Assembly (NCBI GenBank): GCA_030612495.1
Contig: JAUWNT010000042.1
Coordinates: 1 to 15,232 of the forward strand
Length of the DNA stretch: 15,232 nt
DNA from: Candidatus Aminicenantota bacterium
GTDB taxonomy: Bacteria > Acidobacteriota > Aminicenantia > UBA2199
Direction of reading: 5' to 3'
This document shows positions 1 through 6,323 of this stretch, in pieces. Each line of letters begins with the position of its first letter. Position 1 is the first letter of the stretch. The notes under the pieces were generated by a model. The model did no database searches and was not told the DNA's origin. It saw nothing but the letters and a program-made list of their open reading frames with translations. The translations under genes and the position numbers were made by a program.

Positions 1-229
1 TTAAGAGGTTTGATTTTGGTTTGTGAAGCTTGTACAATGCAACAGTCGCAATTGCGCTTAAAACTATATGCATTGGGTGCAGAATATAAAAAATGTGAAG
101 GGAAATATTTGAAACTTGAGGAAGAATATTAAAGAGAATTATTATAAGCATTATAACAATTCCTGTTGCACCTCCAAAAATAGTAAAAGGAGCGTGGTTT
201 TTAAGTTCGCTTAATATCTGTTTAAACAT
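1..229 (-). CDS. Membrane protein, 5' part only (runs off left edge)
   Basis: An open frame starts at the ATG complementary to 227-229 and stays open to base 1, giving 76 codons with no stop, so the 3' part lies outside the window. The visible protein begins MFKQILSELKNHAPFT and has two hydrophobic segments, about residues 17-37 (FGGATGIVIMLIIILFNIL) and 46-66 (FYILHPMHIVLSAIATVALY). The His-rich stretch HIFYILHPMHIV followed by YKLHKP resembles a conserved family of small archaeal and bacterial integral membrane proteins of unknown role that I recall only from memory. A metal-related function is possible but is guesswork. The ribosome-binding site is weak (ATAAAG). A near-consensus promoter and an inverted repeat lie directly upstream, so the gene is probably transcribed on its own and regulated. 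Confidence 0.7.
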   Translation of the reverse strand, partial: MFKQILSELKNHAPFTIFGGATGIVIMLIIILFNILPQVSNISLHIFYILHPMHIVLSAIATVALYKLHKPKSNLL

Positions 230-242
230 CTTTATTTGTTAT

Positions 243-268
243 TTTAGCTATGAAATTATATAGCTAAA
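243..268. repeat. 26-bp inverted repeat in leader, candidate operator
   Basis: Arms TTTAGCTAT (243-251) and ATAGCTAAA (260-268) are perfect 9-bp inverted repeats around an 8-bp spacer. The repeat starts a few bases downstream of the predicted transcription start of the minus-strand membrane gene, where a repressor would block promoter clearance. It has no T-run on either side, so it is not a rho-independent terminator. Being AT-rich, it could also be a weak leader hairpin. Confidence 0.45.
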
Positions 269-278
269 TTAATGCTAT

Positions 279-307
279 ATTTTATAAAAAGTAAAAGAAT
301 TTGTCAA
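279..307 (-). promoter_or_regulatory. Promoter for the left-edge membrane gene
   Basis: On the minus strand a perfect -35 box TTGACA (302-307) is followed after exactly 17 bp by TAAAAT (279-284), a sigma-70-type promoter. Transcription would start near 272 and give a leader of about 43 nt that contains the 243-268 inverted repeat. It lies just beyond the stop codon of the radical SAM gene, which reads in the same direction. Confidence 0.7.
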
Positions 308-316
308 AAACAAAAA

Positions 317-1768
317 TTATCCTATTTTAAGGTATTCATTTTCCCATATTTTATTTGTTAAGCCTTCTAATTCTTTATCATAATTACATAAAGTATTAAA
401 ATATGTATCATCTGACAGAATTTCTTGTGCTTCTTTATTTTCTCCTTTTGCATCTTTTGGTAAAATTGATTTTCTGAAAAATTCATAGTGATCTCTTATT
501 GAGCAGGGCATTAACCAATTTTTGGCTTTTTTCGGGTTCTTAAACCCATAATTGTTTTGCCATTCTCTACCTTTTTTCATAAAATCTGTGGAAAGAACAT
601 CTAATAACGTTTTGCCATTTTTGTATAGATTGAATATGTTATCAACATAATAGGGTATGAATACACAGGGCATTATATTTCCATTCCAATCAATATAGAT
701 ATATCCTCCGTCTTTTCCATAAGCAATACATCCATCAGTTAATACTCCACTATTCCAAAAATCTGCCAGGCAATATTTTTTTTCTTTCAGCATTCTTTCC
801 CACATCCTGTAAAGTTTAACTCTATTAATAGGGTCAACCATTAAATCAAATGTACTTTTACCCCTGCCAATGGGCATTAATTGGAATTGCCACATATGGC
901 TTGCACCCTGGGTTTCAAAGAAAAAGTCATAAAACTCTTCTGAAAGTAGTATGTCAATATTTTTTTTAGTAGCAGTCACTGAAATACCAAAAATTACACC
1001 TGCTTTTCTTAAGTTTTTAAAAGCAGAAAGTACTTTTTTATAAGTGCCTTTTCCTCTTCTTTGATCAGTCTCTTTTTCGTAACCTTCAACAGAGATAGCA
1101 GGTGTGACATTTCCGCATTTTGCTAATTTTTCTGCAATTTCAGTGGTAATTAATGTTCCATTTGTGTATACAAGGAAAAACATATCATTATATTTTTCGA
1201 AAATATCCAAAATGGTTTTACCTTCGCTTTTGTACATAAATGGTTCTCCACCACTAACAGTAATAAATCTAATGCCCAATTTACGAACATCATTTATAAT
1301 TTTTTCTACAATAGAATATGGTAATGTAGGTGTTGTATTTGAATTTGAAGAAGCATAACAGTTTAAACATTGCAAATTACATCTTTGTGTTGGAGATAAG
1401 ACAATAAAATTGGGGGGCAATTCTCCATGTTGTTCTTTATATTCCTTGCATGCATATGCACGATTTTCTACTTTGTGCATAAATAAATTTTCTACAAGAA
1501 CTTTAGTAAGCCTTTTTATTACATTTTTTGAAACATATCCTTTTTTAATATTTCTTTCAACAGAATGTAGCATAGCAGAAACGTATAGATATTTTTTTCT
1601 TTGTACTTCCAATAATGACTCATTATGCTTTTTAACAAGTTTTTTGAATATATATTTATCTATCTGAGTGGTGGCAAGTTTTGCTGCTTGTTTTTGAGTA
1701 CCTACTATACTTATAGCATTTAAACTTATAGCACTTAAGATTATTTTTTCAACCGTTTTTTCTATCAT
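317..1768 (-). CDS. Radical SAM enzyme with Twitch/SPASM-like C-terminus
   Basis: The protein has 483 residues. The radical SAM cluster motif CNLQCLNC supplies C130, C134 and C137, preceded by LSPTQR, and the SAM-binding GGEP motif is at 173-176. The C-terminal part has C347-x15-G363-x4-C368, the first half of a SPASM/Twitch auxiliary Fe-S site, then C422 in MPCSIRD and C461 as possible ligands. The CX2CX5CX3C stretch of full SPASM is absent, so one auxiliary cluster is more likely than two. Residues 1-110 form a helical extension. Its first 30 residues are moderately hydrophobic. The start is supported by the strong site AGGAGGGG before the ATG. It lies 56 bp downstream of the TetR gene and is probably co-transcribed from the autoregulated promoter. 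No small precursor-peptide ORF is visible beside it. Substrate unknown; peptide modification is one option by family analogy. Confidence 0.85.
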   Translation of the reverse strand: MIEKTVEKIILSAISLNAISIVGTQKQAAKLATTQIDKYIFKKLVKKHNESLLEVQRKKYLYVSAMLHSVERNIKKGYVSKNVIKRLTKVLVENLFMHKVENRAYACKEYKEQHGELPPNFIVLSPTQRCNLQCLNCYASSNSNTTPTLPYSIVEKIINDVRKLGIRFITVSGGEPFMYKSEGKTILDIFEKYNDMFFLVYTNGTLITTEIAEKLAKCGNVTPAISVEGYEKETDQRRGKGTYKKVLSAFKNLRKAGVIFGISVTATKKNIDILLSEEFYDFFFETQGASHMWQFQLMPIGRGKSTFDLMVDPINRVKLYRMWERMLKEKKYCLADFWNSGVLTDGCIAYGKDGGYIYIDWNGNIMPCVFIPYYVDNIFNLYKNGKTLLDVLSTDFMKKGREWQNNYGFKNPKKAKNWLMPCSIRDHYEFFRKSILPKDAKGENKEAQEILSDDTYFNTLCNYDKELEGLTNKIWENEYLKIG

Positions 1769-1824
1769 TTTCCCCTCCTGAAAAAAATTATAAAAAATTT
1801 AATTTTTGTAATATTTTGCATTTT

Positions 1825-2469
1825 TTATTTATAAGATTTTAGTAAATTGTGTTGCTCATTTACTATTCCTTTAAAAATTGTAGAAATAAAAGATTTAATG
1901 GTCTCTTGATATTTTATACAAGAATTGCCCATAACATATTGGGTTAGTATTCCATCCAGCATACATGTTATTATTATTGCTTGTTGATGTGGGTTTATAT
2001 ATTTTTTAAAGTATCCATTTTTTATTCCTTGAATAAGGATTTCTGAAAACATAGCTCTATATTGTTTGTAGAAATTGTTTATTTCTATTAAAAAGCTTTT
2101 TCCTATTTGTCTTTCTTTAACTGCTATTGCCCAAAAATCAAACATTAGTTTTACTAATTTATCTGCTTCTTTATTCATGCTTTCAACAAAGAGCGTGATG
2201 GCTTTTTCAAGTTTTTCTTTGGGATTGAGCTTTGACTCTATAATTTTTTCTATTTTTTTTCTTATATTATTTATGTAGAGTGAAAAGGTTGAAAAGATAA
2301 TATCATCTTTGCTTTTAAAATACTCATAAATGGTCCCTTTACCAATATCTGCTTCTTTTGCTATTTCACTTATAGTTGTTCCAAAAAAACCTTTCTTAAT
2401 AAAAATTTTTGTAGCTGCTTTTATTATCTGGTTTCTTTTTTCTTCTTTGTCAAATGGTTTTGATCTCAT
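1825..2469 (-). CDS. TetR/AcrR-family transcriptional regulator
   Basis: The protein has 214 residues when started at MRSKPFDKEEKR. The N-terminal helix-turn-helix is textbook TetR: IIKAATKIFIKKGF, then TTISEIAKEADIGKGTIYEYFKSKDDI (about residues 13-55). The remainder is a helical ligand-binding domain whose effector cannot be read from sequence. The frame continues 27 codons upstream to 2550, but that extension would translate through the operator and the -10 box. The start at 2469 has a good GGAGGTC site (2474-2480), so the longer form is rejected. The gene precedes the radical SAM gene and the two probably form one operon. The large palindrome over its own promoter points to autorepression, with the co-transcribed enzyme as the likely physiological target. 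Confidence 0.92.
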   Translation of the reverse strand: MRSKPFDKEEKRNQIIKAATKIFIKKGFFGTTISEIAKEADIGKGTIYEYFKSKDDIIFSTFSLYINNIRKKIEKIIESKLNPKEKLEKAITLFVESMNKEADKLVKLMFDFWAIAVKERQIGKSFLIEINNFYKQYRAMFSEILIQGIKNGYFKKYINPHQQAIIITCMLDGILTQYVMGNSCIKYQETIKSFISTIFKGIVNEQHNLLKSYK

Positions 2470-2481
2470 ATTTGACCTCCA

Positions 2482-2521
2482 AATAAATAAATTGACCGAC
2501 CGCTCGGTCAATTTATTTATT
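2482..2521. promoter_or_regulatory. 40-bp palindromic TetR operator
   Basis: Arms 2482-2499 and 2504-2521 are perfect 18-bp inverted repeats. The core is TTGACCGACCGCTCGGTCAA (2492-2511), flanked by mirror-image AAATAAATAA/TTATTTATT sequence. Only one base pair at the centre (2500/2503) breaks symmetry. The GC-rich core stands out in an otherwise AT-rich intergenic region. Inverted TGAC-type half-sites of this layout are typical of TetR-family operators. The palindrome touches the -10 box and covers the transcription start of the TetR-radical SAM operon. Confidence 0.88.
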
Positions 2522-2547
2522 ATAATACAAAATCCTTTATTTTTCAA
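2519..2547 (-). promoter_or_regulatory. Promoter of the TetR-radical SAM operon
   Basis: On the minus strand TTGAAA (2542-2547) is followed after 17 bp by a perfect TATAAT (2519-2524). The predicted start is near 2512, inside the palindromic operator, so repressor binding would occlude it. The resulting leader is about 43 nt and carries the GGAGGTC ribosome site. Confidence 0.78.
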
Positions 2548-2609
2548 CAATAAAATTGAAAATTTTTAATTTTTATTTTTTTTATAGATTTAAGAGTTTT
2601 GTATATTGA

Positions 2610-3464
2610 TTAAGTATTTATTGCTTTTAATACTATATCGTTTTCTTTTACACCTATATGATTTGCTAAAACTGAGCACTTCACCTTTAATAAAAAAAAT
2701 ATCGGAACTTTTTCATTCGAAAGTCCTTCATAATTTCCCTGACCTTTACTTATTATAAATTTCGAATTGTAAAACATCTTTTTGAATTCTTCGTTACAGG
2801 TGTTTAATATAGTTCCAGGTAAACTTGTTCCAGATGAAACTATGGTTGCAACCTTATCTATACCAGCTTGTATGGCATCATCGTATATCACATCATTTAT
2901 AATTGGATTTTCTCTTACTATATATATCACAGGTTTTTTCATCTCCTCTATAAGAATCCTGTCAAAAACTGATTCTCCGGCATTATCACCTATGTATAAG
3001 ATTTTCTCATTTTTACCAATAGAGTCTTTGTAATACTTAAATTTATCATAATCTAATATTGCAAATTTTTTTTTGAGTGTCTCCTCAATTTCTCGTTCAA
3101 TATCAACGGATTTATTTACTCCAAAATCTATAGCATTGCCTGCAATTGCAAGTCTTATTGCATAAAGGAGGCTGTCATTTGCATTTTCTACCTTTTTTTT
3201 CAATACAGGATACAAAGATAGAGCTTTTTTTGTACATTCAATTTTTATTTCTTTATATGGGTCAATATTACCTGTAATTTCTTTTATTTTTCTGTATATA
3301 AAAATTGAGGTTTCTGGAGGTGTGCTTTCCATTGGAATATCCTTAATCGTCATTCCAACTTCATCTAATATTTTTTTTATTTTTTTTTCATCTTTTGTTG
3401 CTATTCGCCCTGTACGAAGCGCTTGGTTTAAAAAACAAGGTAAACAGTCAAGATATGTTTTCAT
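2610..3464 (-). CDS. DUF89 / ARMT1-like damage-control phosphatase
   Basis: The protein has 284 residues, a usual length for prokaryotic DUF89 members. Recognised features are the N-terminal CLPC motif (C7, C10), AGNAIDFG (109-116), the Rossmann-like strand with IGDNAGE (158-164), RENPIINDV (184-192) and SKGQGNYEGL (239-248), which together form the metal and phosphate site. Family members are metal-dependent phosphatases proposed to hydrolyse damaged or surplus phosphometabolites. The substrate of this subgroup is not established from sequence. The start is supported by an AGGTGG site about 8 nt upstream. It reads in the same direction as the TetR gene, but that gene has its own promoter 140 bp away, so the two are probably separate units. 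It is divergent from the helical hypothetical gene at 3593. Confidence 0.85.
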   Translation of the reverse strand: MKTYLDCLPCFLNQALRTGRIATKDEKKIKKILDEVGMTIKDIPMESTPPETSIFIYRKIKEITGNIDPYKEIKIECTKKALSLYPVLKKKVENANDSLLYAIRLAIAGNAIDFGVNKSVDIEREIEETLKKKFAILDYDKFKYYKDSIGKNEKILYIGDNAGESVFDRILIEEMKKPVIYIVRENPIINDVIYDDAIQAGIDKVATIVSSGTSLPGTILNTCNEEFKKMFYNSKFIISKGQGNYEGLSNEKVPIFFLLKVKCSVLANHIGVKENDIVLKAINT

Positions 3465-3495
3465 TTAACCACCTTTTTTATTAAAAGGTTATAAC

Positions 3496-3525
3496 AAATT
3501 ACCATTATTCTATACTAAAAGTCAA
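3496..3525 (-). promoter_or_regulatory. Weak candidate promoter of the DUF89 gene
   Basis: TTGACT (3520-3525, minus strand) is followed after 18 bp by TAATTT (3496-3501). The -10 box is poor, and other AT-rich hexamers nearby would do as well, so this is a tentative call in the divergent intergenic region. Confidence 0.35.
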
Positions 3526-3551
3526 TATAAATGGTTTTCTGTTTCGATAAC

Positions 3552-3580
3552 TTGACTTTATTCTTATTTATTTATATTAT
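3552..3580 (+). promoter_or_regulatory. Promoter of the helical hypothetical gene
   Basis: TTGACT (3552-3557) is followed after 17 bp by TATTAT (3575-3580). The ATG at 3593 is only 12 nt beyond the -10 box, so the predicted leader is about 6 nt. That leaves no room for a normal ribosome-binding site on the transcript. Confidence 0.6.
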
Positions 3581-3592
3581 AAATTAGAGAAA

Positions 3593-4249
3593 ATGGAAGA
3601 CTTGATTAATAAATTGATTGGTCAGCATTTAAGTCCAGATGTAGATTTAAGTTTTTTTTTAGTTAAGGTTAATCATTGTATTAAGAATCTTAAAGAAGAA
3701 ATGCGAATAGCATTTGAAGAAAGAGAGAGTAGCTTTATATCTATTGAATCAAGACAGTATTCTATGGAAAATGAGGAATTTGAGAAAGTTTTTTACAAAG
3801 CTGAGAAGAGAGTTGATATTTTAAAAAAAGTATTGCAATATTTGGTTACATTTGTTCAATATTACTCTGAGAAAGATGAATTTTGTAATAAACCATATTT
3901 CTCTCTTACTGAATTTAATAACCTGGTAGTTTTTTTAATAGATCTTTTACTTGAAGAAGATGTACAAAAAGTTATATCAGAAGAATATAAAGAATTGAGT
4001 TCAAAAAATAAAAAGCAAGTTGAAGATATGGTTTTGCAGAATCACAATGAATTTTTAAAATTATTAAAAAATATAGAACCTTCTAAAGGTGAGAGTTATT
4101 TGAAATTATTCGGTGCATTAAAGAATTTAAGTATGTTCTGGTTCAAAACAAAAAAATGGGATTCTTTAAAAATTCGAAAATCTGATATTTATATATATAA
4201 ATTAACTGAACTTTTACTTTCAAAAAAAGAAGATTTAAATAAATTATAA
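3593..4249 (+). CDS. Unrecognised all-helical cytoplasmic protein
   Basis: The protein has 218 residues and I do not recognise it. It lacks a signal peptide or membrane segment and is rich in Lys, Glu, Leu and Phe. The pattern is almost entirely amphipathic helix, for example MRIAFEERESSF, VDILKKVLQYLVTFVQYY and LVVFLIDLLLEEDVQKVISEEYKEL. Only two cysteines are present (C29, C98), and no metal-binding or nucleotide-binding motif is apparent. Such proteins often act as adaptors or regulators, but nothing here proves it. It starts almost at its own promoter, divergent from the DUF89 gene, and converges on the lipid kinase gene with the two stop codons back to back. Codon use matches its neighbours, which argues for a real gene. 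Confidence 0.75.
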   Translation: MEDLINKLIGQHLSPDVDLSFFLVKVNHCIKNLKEEMRIAFEERESSFISIESRQYSMENEEFEKVFYKAEKRVDILKKVLQYLVTFVQYYSEKDEFCNKPYFSLTEFNNLVVFLIDLLLEEDVQKVISEEYKELSSKNKKQVEDMVLQNHNEFLKLLKNIEPSKGESYLKLFGALKNLSMFWFKTKKWDSLKIRKSDIYIYKLTELLLSKKEDLNKL

Positions 4250-5173
4250 TCTGAAATTTATAACTTTTTCTATTAATTCAAATTCAGCAGGAAGTGTTTC
4301 TCCTGCTTCGCCATCATATTCTATATTAACTTCTTCATCAGAATAGACTTTTATATTTTTTGCTTTTATTATTGTAACTTTTGGGTTTTTTTTAATTGAG
4401 CCTGTATAGAGGTGTCTGGAATTCTTGATAATTTCAAGTTTTTTCATATCTTCAATAAGAATAACATCAAAGTAGCCGTCATCAAGTTTTGCTTCTGGGG
4501 CAATTATCATACCTCCTCCAAACATTTTCCCATTAGCTATTGCTACAATCAGGAATTTATTATTTATTTCATGTGAATTATCAATAATTATCTTTACATT
4601 TTTACTGTTATATCTTTTTAAAGTGAGCAACATACCTTTGTAATATGCAAATGCCCCTCTTTTTAAAGGAGGAATTGAAGATAGATTTTTTACTACATCA
4701 GCGCCTAAACCAAAATCAGAAATGTTTATAAAGTATTTGTAGTTTTCCTGTTTATTTTTTAAATTAGGAAAGGTAATTTTACCTATGTCAATTTTTTTAC
4801 TTTTTGAGTTTTTTATCAATTTTACTGATTTATTGAAATCTCTTGGTATTTTTATAGATCTTATAAAATCAGAGCCTGTTCCGGAAGGTATCATGCCTAA
4901 AGCTGATTCTTCATTAATAGTTGTTGAGCTATTTTTATTAAAAAATCCATTTATTATTTCATTTAATGTTCCATCTCCTCCCACTCCAATAATCAAATCA
5001 TATCCGTCTTTGAGTAAAGATCTTGCAATTTCAGTTGCTTGTTTTGGTTTTTCAGTAAATATATATTTAAATTCTCTAAAGTAATCTGTTATGACTTCTT
5101 TTATTATTTTCCACCTCTTTTCTGTTTTACCTTGAGCAGAAAACGGATTTACAATAACGTGAACTTTATCCAT
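4244..5173 (-). CDS. Diacylglycerol kinase-family lipid kinase (YegS/DagK type)
   Basis: The protein has 309 residues, the usual length of bacterial YegS/DgkB/BmrU-type lipid kinases. The N-terminal NPFSAQGK (9-16), the nucleotide-binding GGDGTLNE (65-72) and PSGTGSDF (96-103) are diagnostic. The C-terminal half has GLGADVV and the late YDGEAGE motif expected of the second domain. The reaction is ATP-dependent phosphorylation of a lipid such as diacylglycerol. The exact lipid cannot be assigned. It is the last gene of the pilT-alaS operon and overlaps the preceding membrane-protein gene by 8 bp (ATGGATAA), so translation is probably coupled. Its stop codon abuts that of the convergent hypothetical gene, leaving no room for a terminator between them. 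Confidence 0.88.
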   Translation of the reverse strand: MDKVHVIVNPFSAQGKTEKRWKIIKEVITDYFREFKYIFTEKPKQATEIARSLLKDGYDLIIGVGGDGTLNEIINGFFNKNSSTTINEESALGMIPSGTGSDFIRSIKIPRDFNKSVKLIKNSKSKKIDIGKITFPNLKNKQENYKYFINISDFGLGADVVKNLSSIPPLKRGAFAYYKGMLLTLKRYNSKNVKIIIDNSHEINNKFLIVAIANGKMFGGGMIIAPEAKLDDGYFDVILIEDMKKLEIIKNSRHLYTGSIKKNPKVTIIKAKNIKVYSDEEVNIEYDGEAGETLPAEFELIEKVINFRL

Positions 5174-5630
5174 CTTTTTTTTGAAAGAGGGATTTTGAAA
5201 TAAATCCCCCTATAGCACCAGAAATCATGGAGAAAAAGATTAAAAAGGCTATTATTTTTCTGGCCATTATTTTTAAATTACCATTTTGGAATAGCATGTC
5301 CATTTCATCTTCTATACTTGACGAAAAGATTTTTGCTGTTGATATAATATTTTCTATTTTTTCAGGTGTTATGTTTGAAATAACTATGTACATAAAAATC
5401 CCAAGGATGAAACCTCCAACAAAACCGCTTAGCAAACCTGTTAATAATGCATCTGATGTTTTTATATTTTCATTCTCTTTTATTAATAAATATACACTTA
5501 AAGCTCCCCCTAATCCCATAAGCATCATAAAAAATAGATTTAGAAAGTTGATAATAGGTATTAGTGATATAAAGCCTGATGCTATGCCACCGATCAATAT
5601 ACATTTTATTGTTGATTTTGTGTTATTCAT
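5166..5630 (-). CDS. Small four-TM membrane protein
   Basis: The protein has 154 residues and no family assignment I can defend. Four hydrophobic segments lie at about residues 9-27, 29-50, 61-85 and 124-147. Segments one, three and four carry glycine-zipper-like patterns (GGIASGF, GLLSGFVGGF, SGAIGGF), suggesting tight helix packing or oligomerisation. A charged loop at 88-124 lies between segments three and four. The start at 5630 lies 9 nt after the transglycosylase stop without a clear ribosome site. The ATG at 5640, overlapping that stop, would encode only two residues, so it is not used. The gene overlaps the lipid kinase start by 8 bp. Sitting between a periplasmic wall enzyme and a lipid kinase suggests, but does not show, an envelope role. 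Confidence 0.78.
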   Translation of the reverse strand: MNNTKSTIKCILIGGIASGFISLIPIINFLNLFFMMLMGLGGALSVYLLIKENENIKTSDALLTGLLSGFVGGFILGIFMYIVISNITPEKIENIISTAKIFSSSIEDEMDMLFQNGNLKIMARKIIAFLIFFSMISGAIGGFISKSLFQKKDG

Positions 5631-5639
5631 TTTAAAACA

Positions 5640-6323
5640 TTATTGTATTATTTCTAATTTACCATAGTGTCTTTGGGGAACAGTGTCGCCTATAACTATT
5701 TTCCCATCTTTTGTTCTATATTTAAATAATTTTGTTCTTGTACGCCTTATAAAATAGTTACTATAACCTAATCCCATGTGTCTCATAACACGTTTTATAA
5801 AATTTCTTGTCTCTTTATATGGTGGTACTCCATTGTATTTTTTTACTGCTGTTTCTCCTGAATTGTAAGCAGCTAATGTTAAAGGTATATTGTTATACTT
5901 TTCATATAGATGTTTTAGATACTTAACTCCTGCTTCTAAATTTTGATCAACATTGAATCTGTCATTAACATTGTAATTTTTCGCAGTTTCAGGCATTAGT
6001 TGCATTATTCCTACAGCTCCTTTTTTGGATATAGCAGATGCATTAAAACCTGATTCAGCTTTTGCAACAGCTATTATTAAATCTTCCCTTAAGTTATGCT
6101 TTCTTGAGAGTCTTTTTATTTTGTTTAGATAACCTGTTGGGATTGCAATTGAGCTTGACGGTCTGATAAATGTAGCATTTTTAGATTCTCTATTTGTTTG
6201 TATTCTAGGTCTATTTGAGACAATTATTCTTCCATTTTTATCTTGTTTTACTATTATGTCGGAAAAGAGAAAACATGTAAAAAATAGCAAAATTTGAGAT
6301 GTGAAAAGGATTTTTTTTATCAT
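5640..6323 (-). CDS. Secreted lytic transglycosylase (SLT domain)
   Basis: The protein has 227 residues. A signal peptide or anchor is visible at 1-21 (MIKKILFTSQILLFFTCFLF). The SLT catalytic domain spans about 65-190: ESGFNASAISKKGAVGIMQLMP holds the catalytic glutamate E90 and the GxxGxMQLMP signature, and LAAYNSGETAVKKYNG (150-165) forms the rest of the goose-lysozyme-like fold. It would cleave peptidoglycan glycan strands in the periplasm, often in service of envelope-spanning machines. Short DUF4124-like segments flank the domain: VKQDKNGRIIVSNRP near 25-39 and FKYRTKDGKIVIGDTVP near 200-216. The start overlaps the alaS stop as ATGA, implying translational coupling. As third gene after pilT, it may open the wall for the pilus apparatus, although that is inference. 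Confidence 0.9.
   Translation of the reverse strand: MIKKILFTSQILLFFTCFLFSDIIVKQDKNGRIIVSNRPRIQTNRESKNATFIRPSSSIAIPTGYLNKIKRLSRKHNLREDLIIAVAKAESGFNASAISKKGAVGIMQLMPETAKNYNVNDRFNVDQNLEAGVKYLKHLYEKYNNIPLTLAAYNSGETAVKKYNGVPPYKETRNFIKRVMRHMGLGYSNYFIRRTRTKLFKYRTKDGKIVIGDTVPQRHYGKLEIIQ

Noticed and set aside
243..268. Rho-independent terminator for the radical SAM gene
   Set aside because: The stem is AT-rich and not followed by a T-run on the minus strand; its position at a promoter start favours an operator.
1769..1824. Precursor peptide gene between TetR and radical SAM
   Set aside because: The 56-bp gap is AT-rich and contains no ATG-initiated frame of useful length on either strand besides the ribosome site.
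2470..2550. 27-residue N-terminal extension of the TetR frame
   Set aside because: It would translate the promoter -10 box and the palindromic operator; the ATG at 2469 has a proper GGAGGTC site and gives the standard TetR N-terminus.
5227..5667. 146-codon plus-strand frame opposite the four-TM protein
   Set aside because: It is the complement of an AT-rich membrane-protein gene with conserved coupling to its neighbours; the frame is a shadow.
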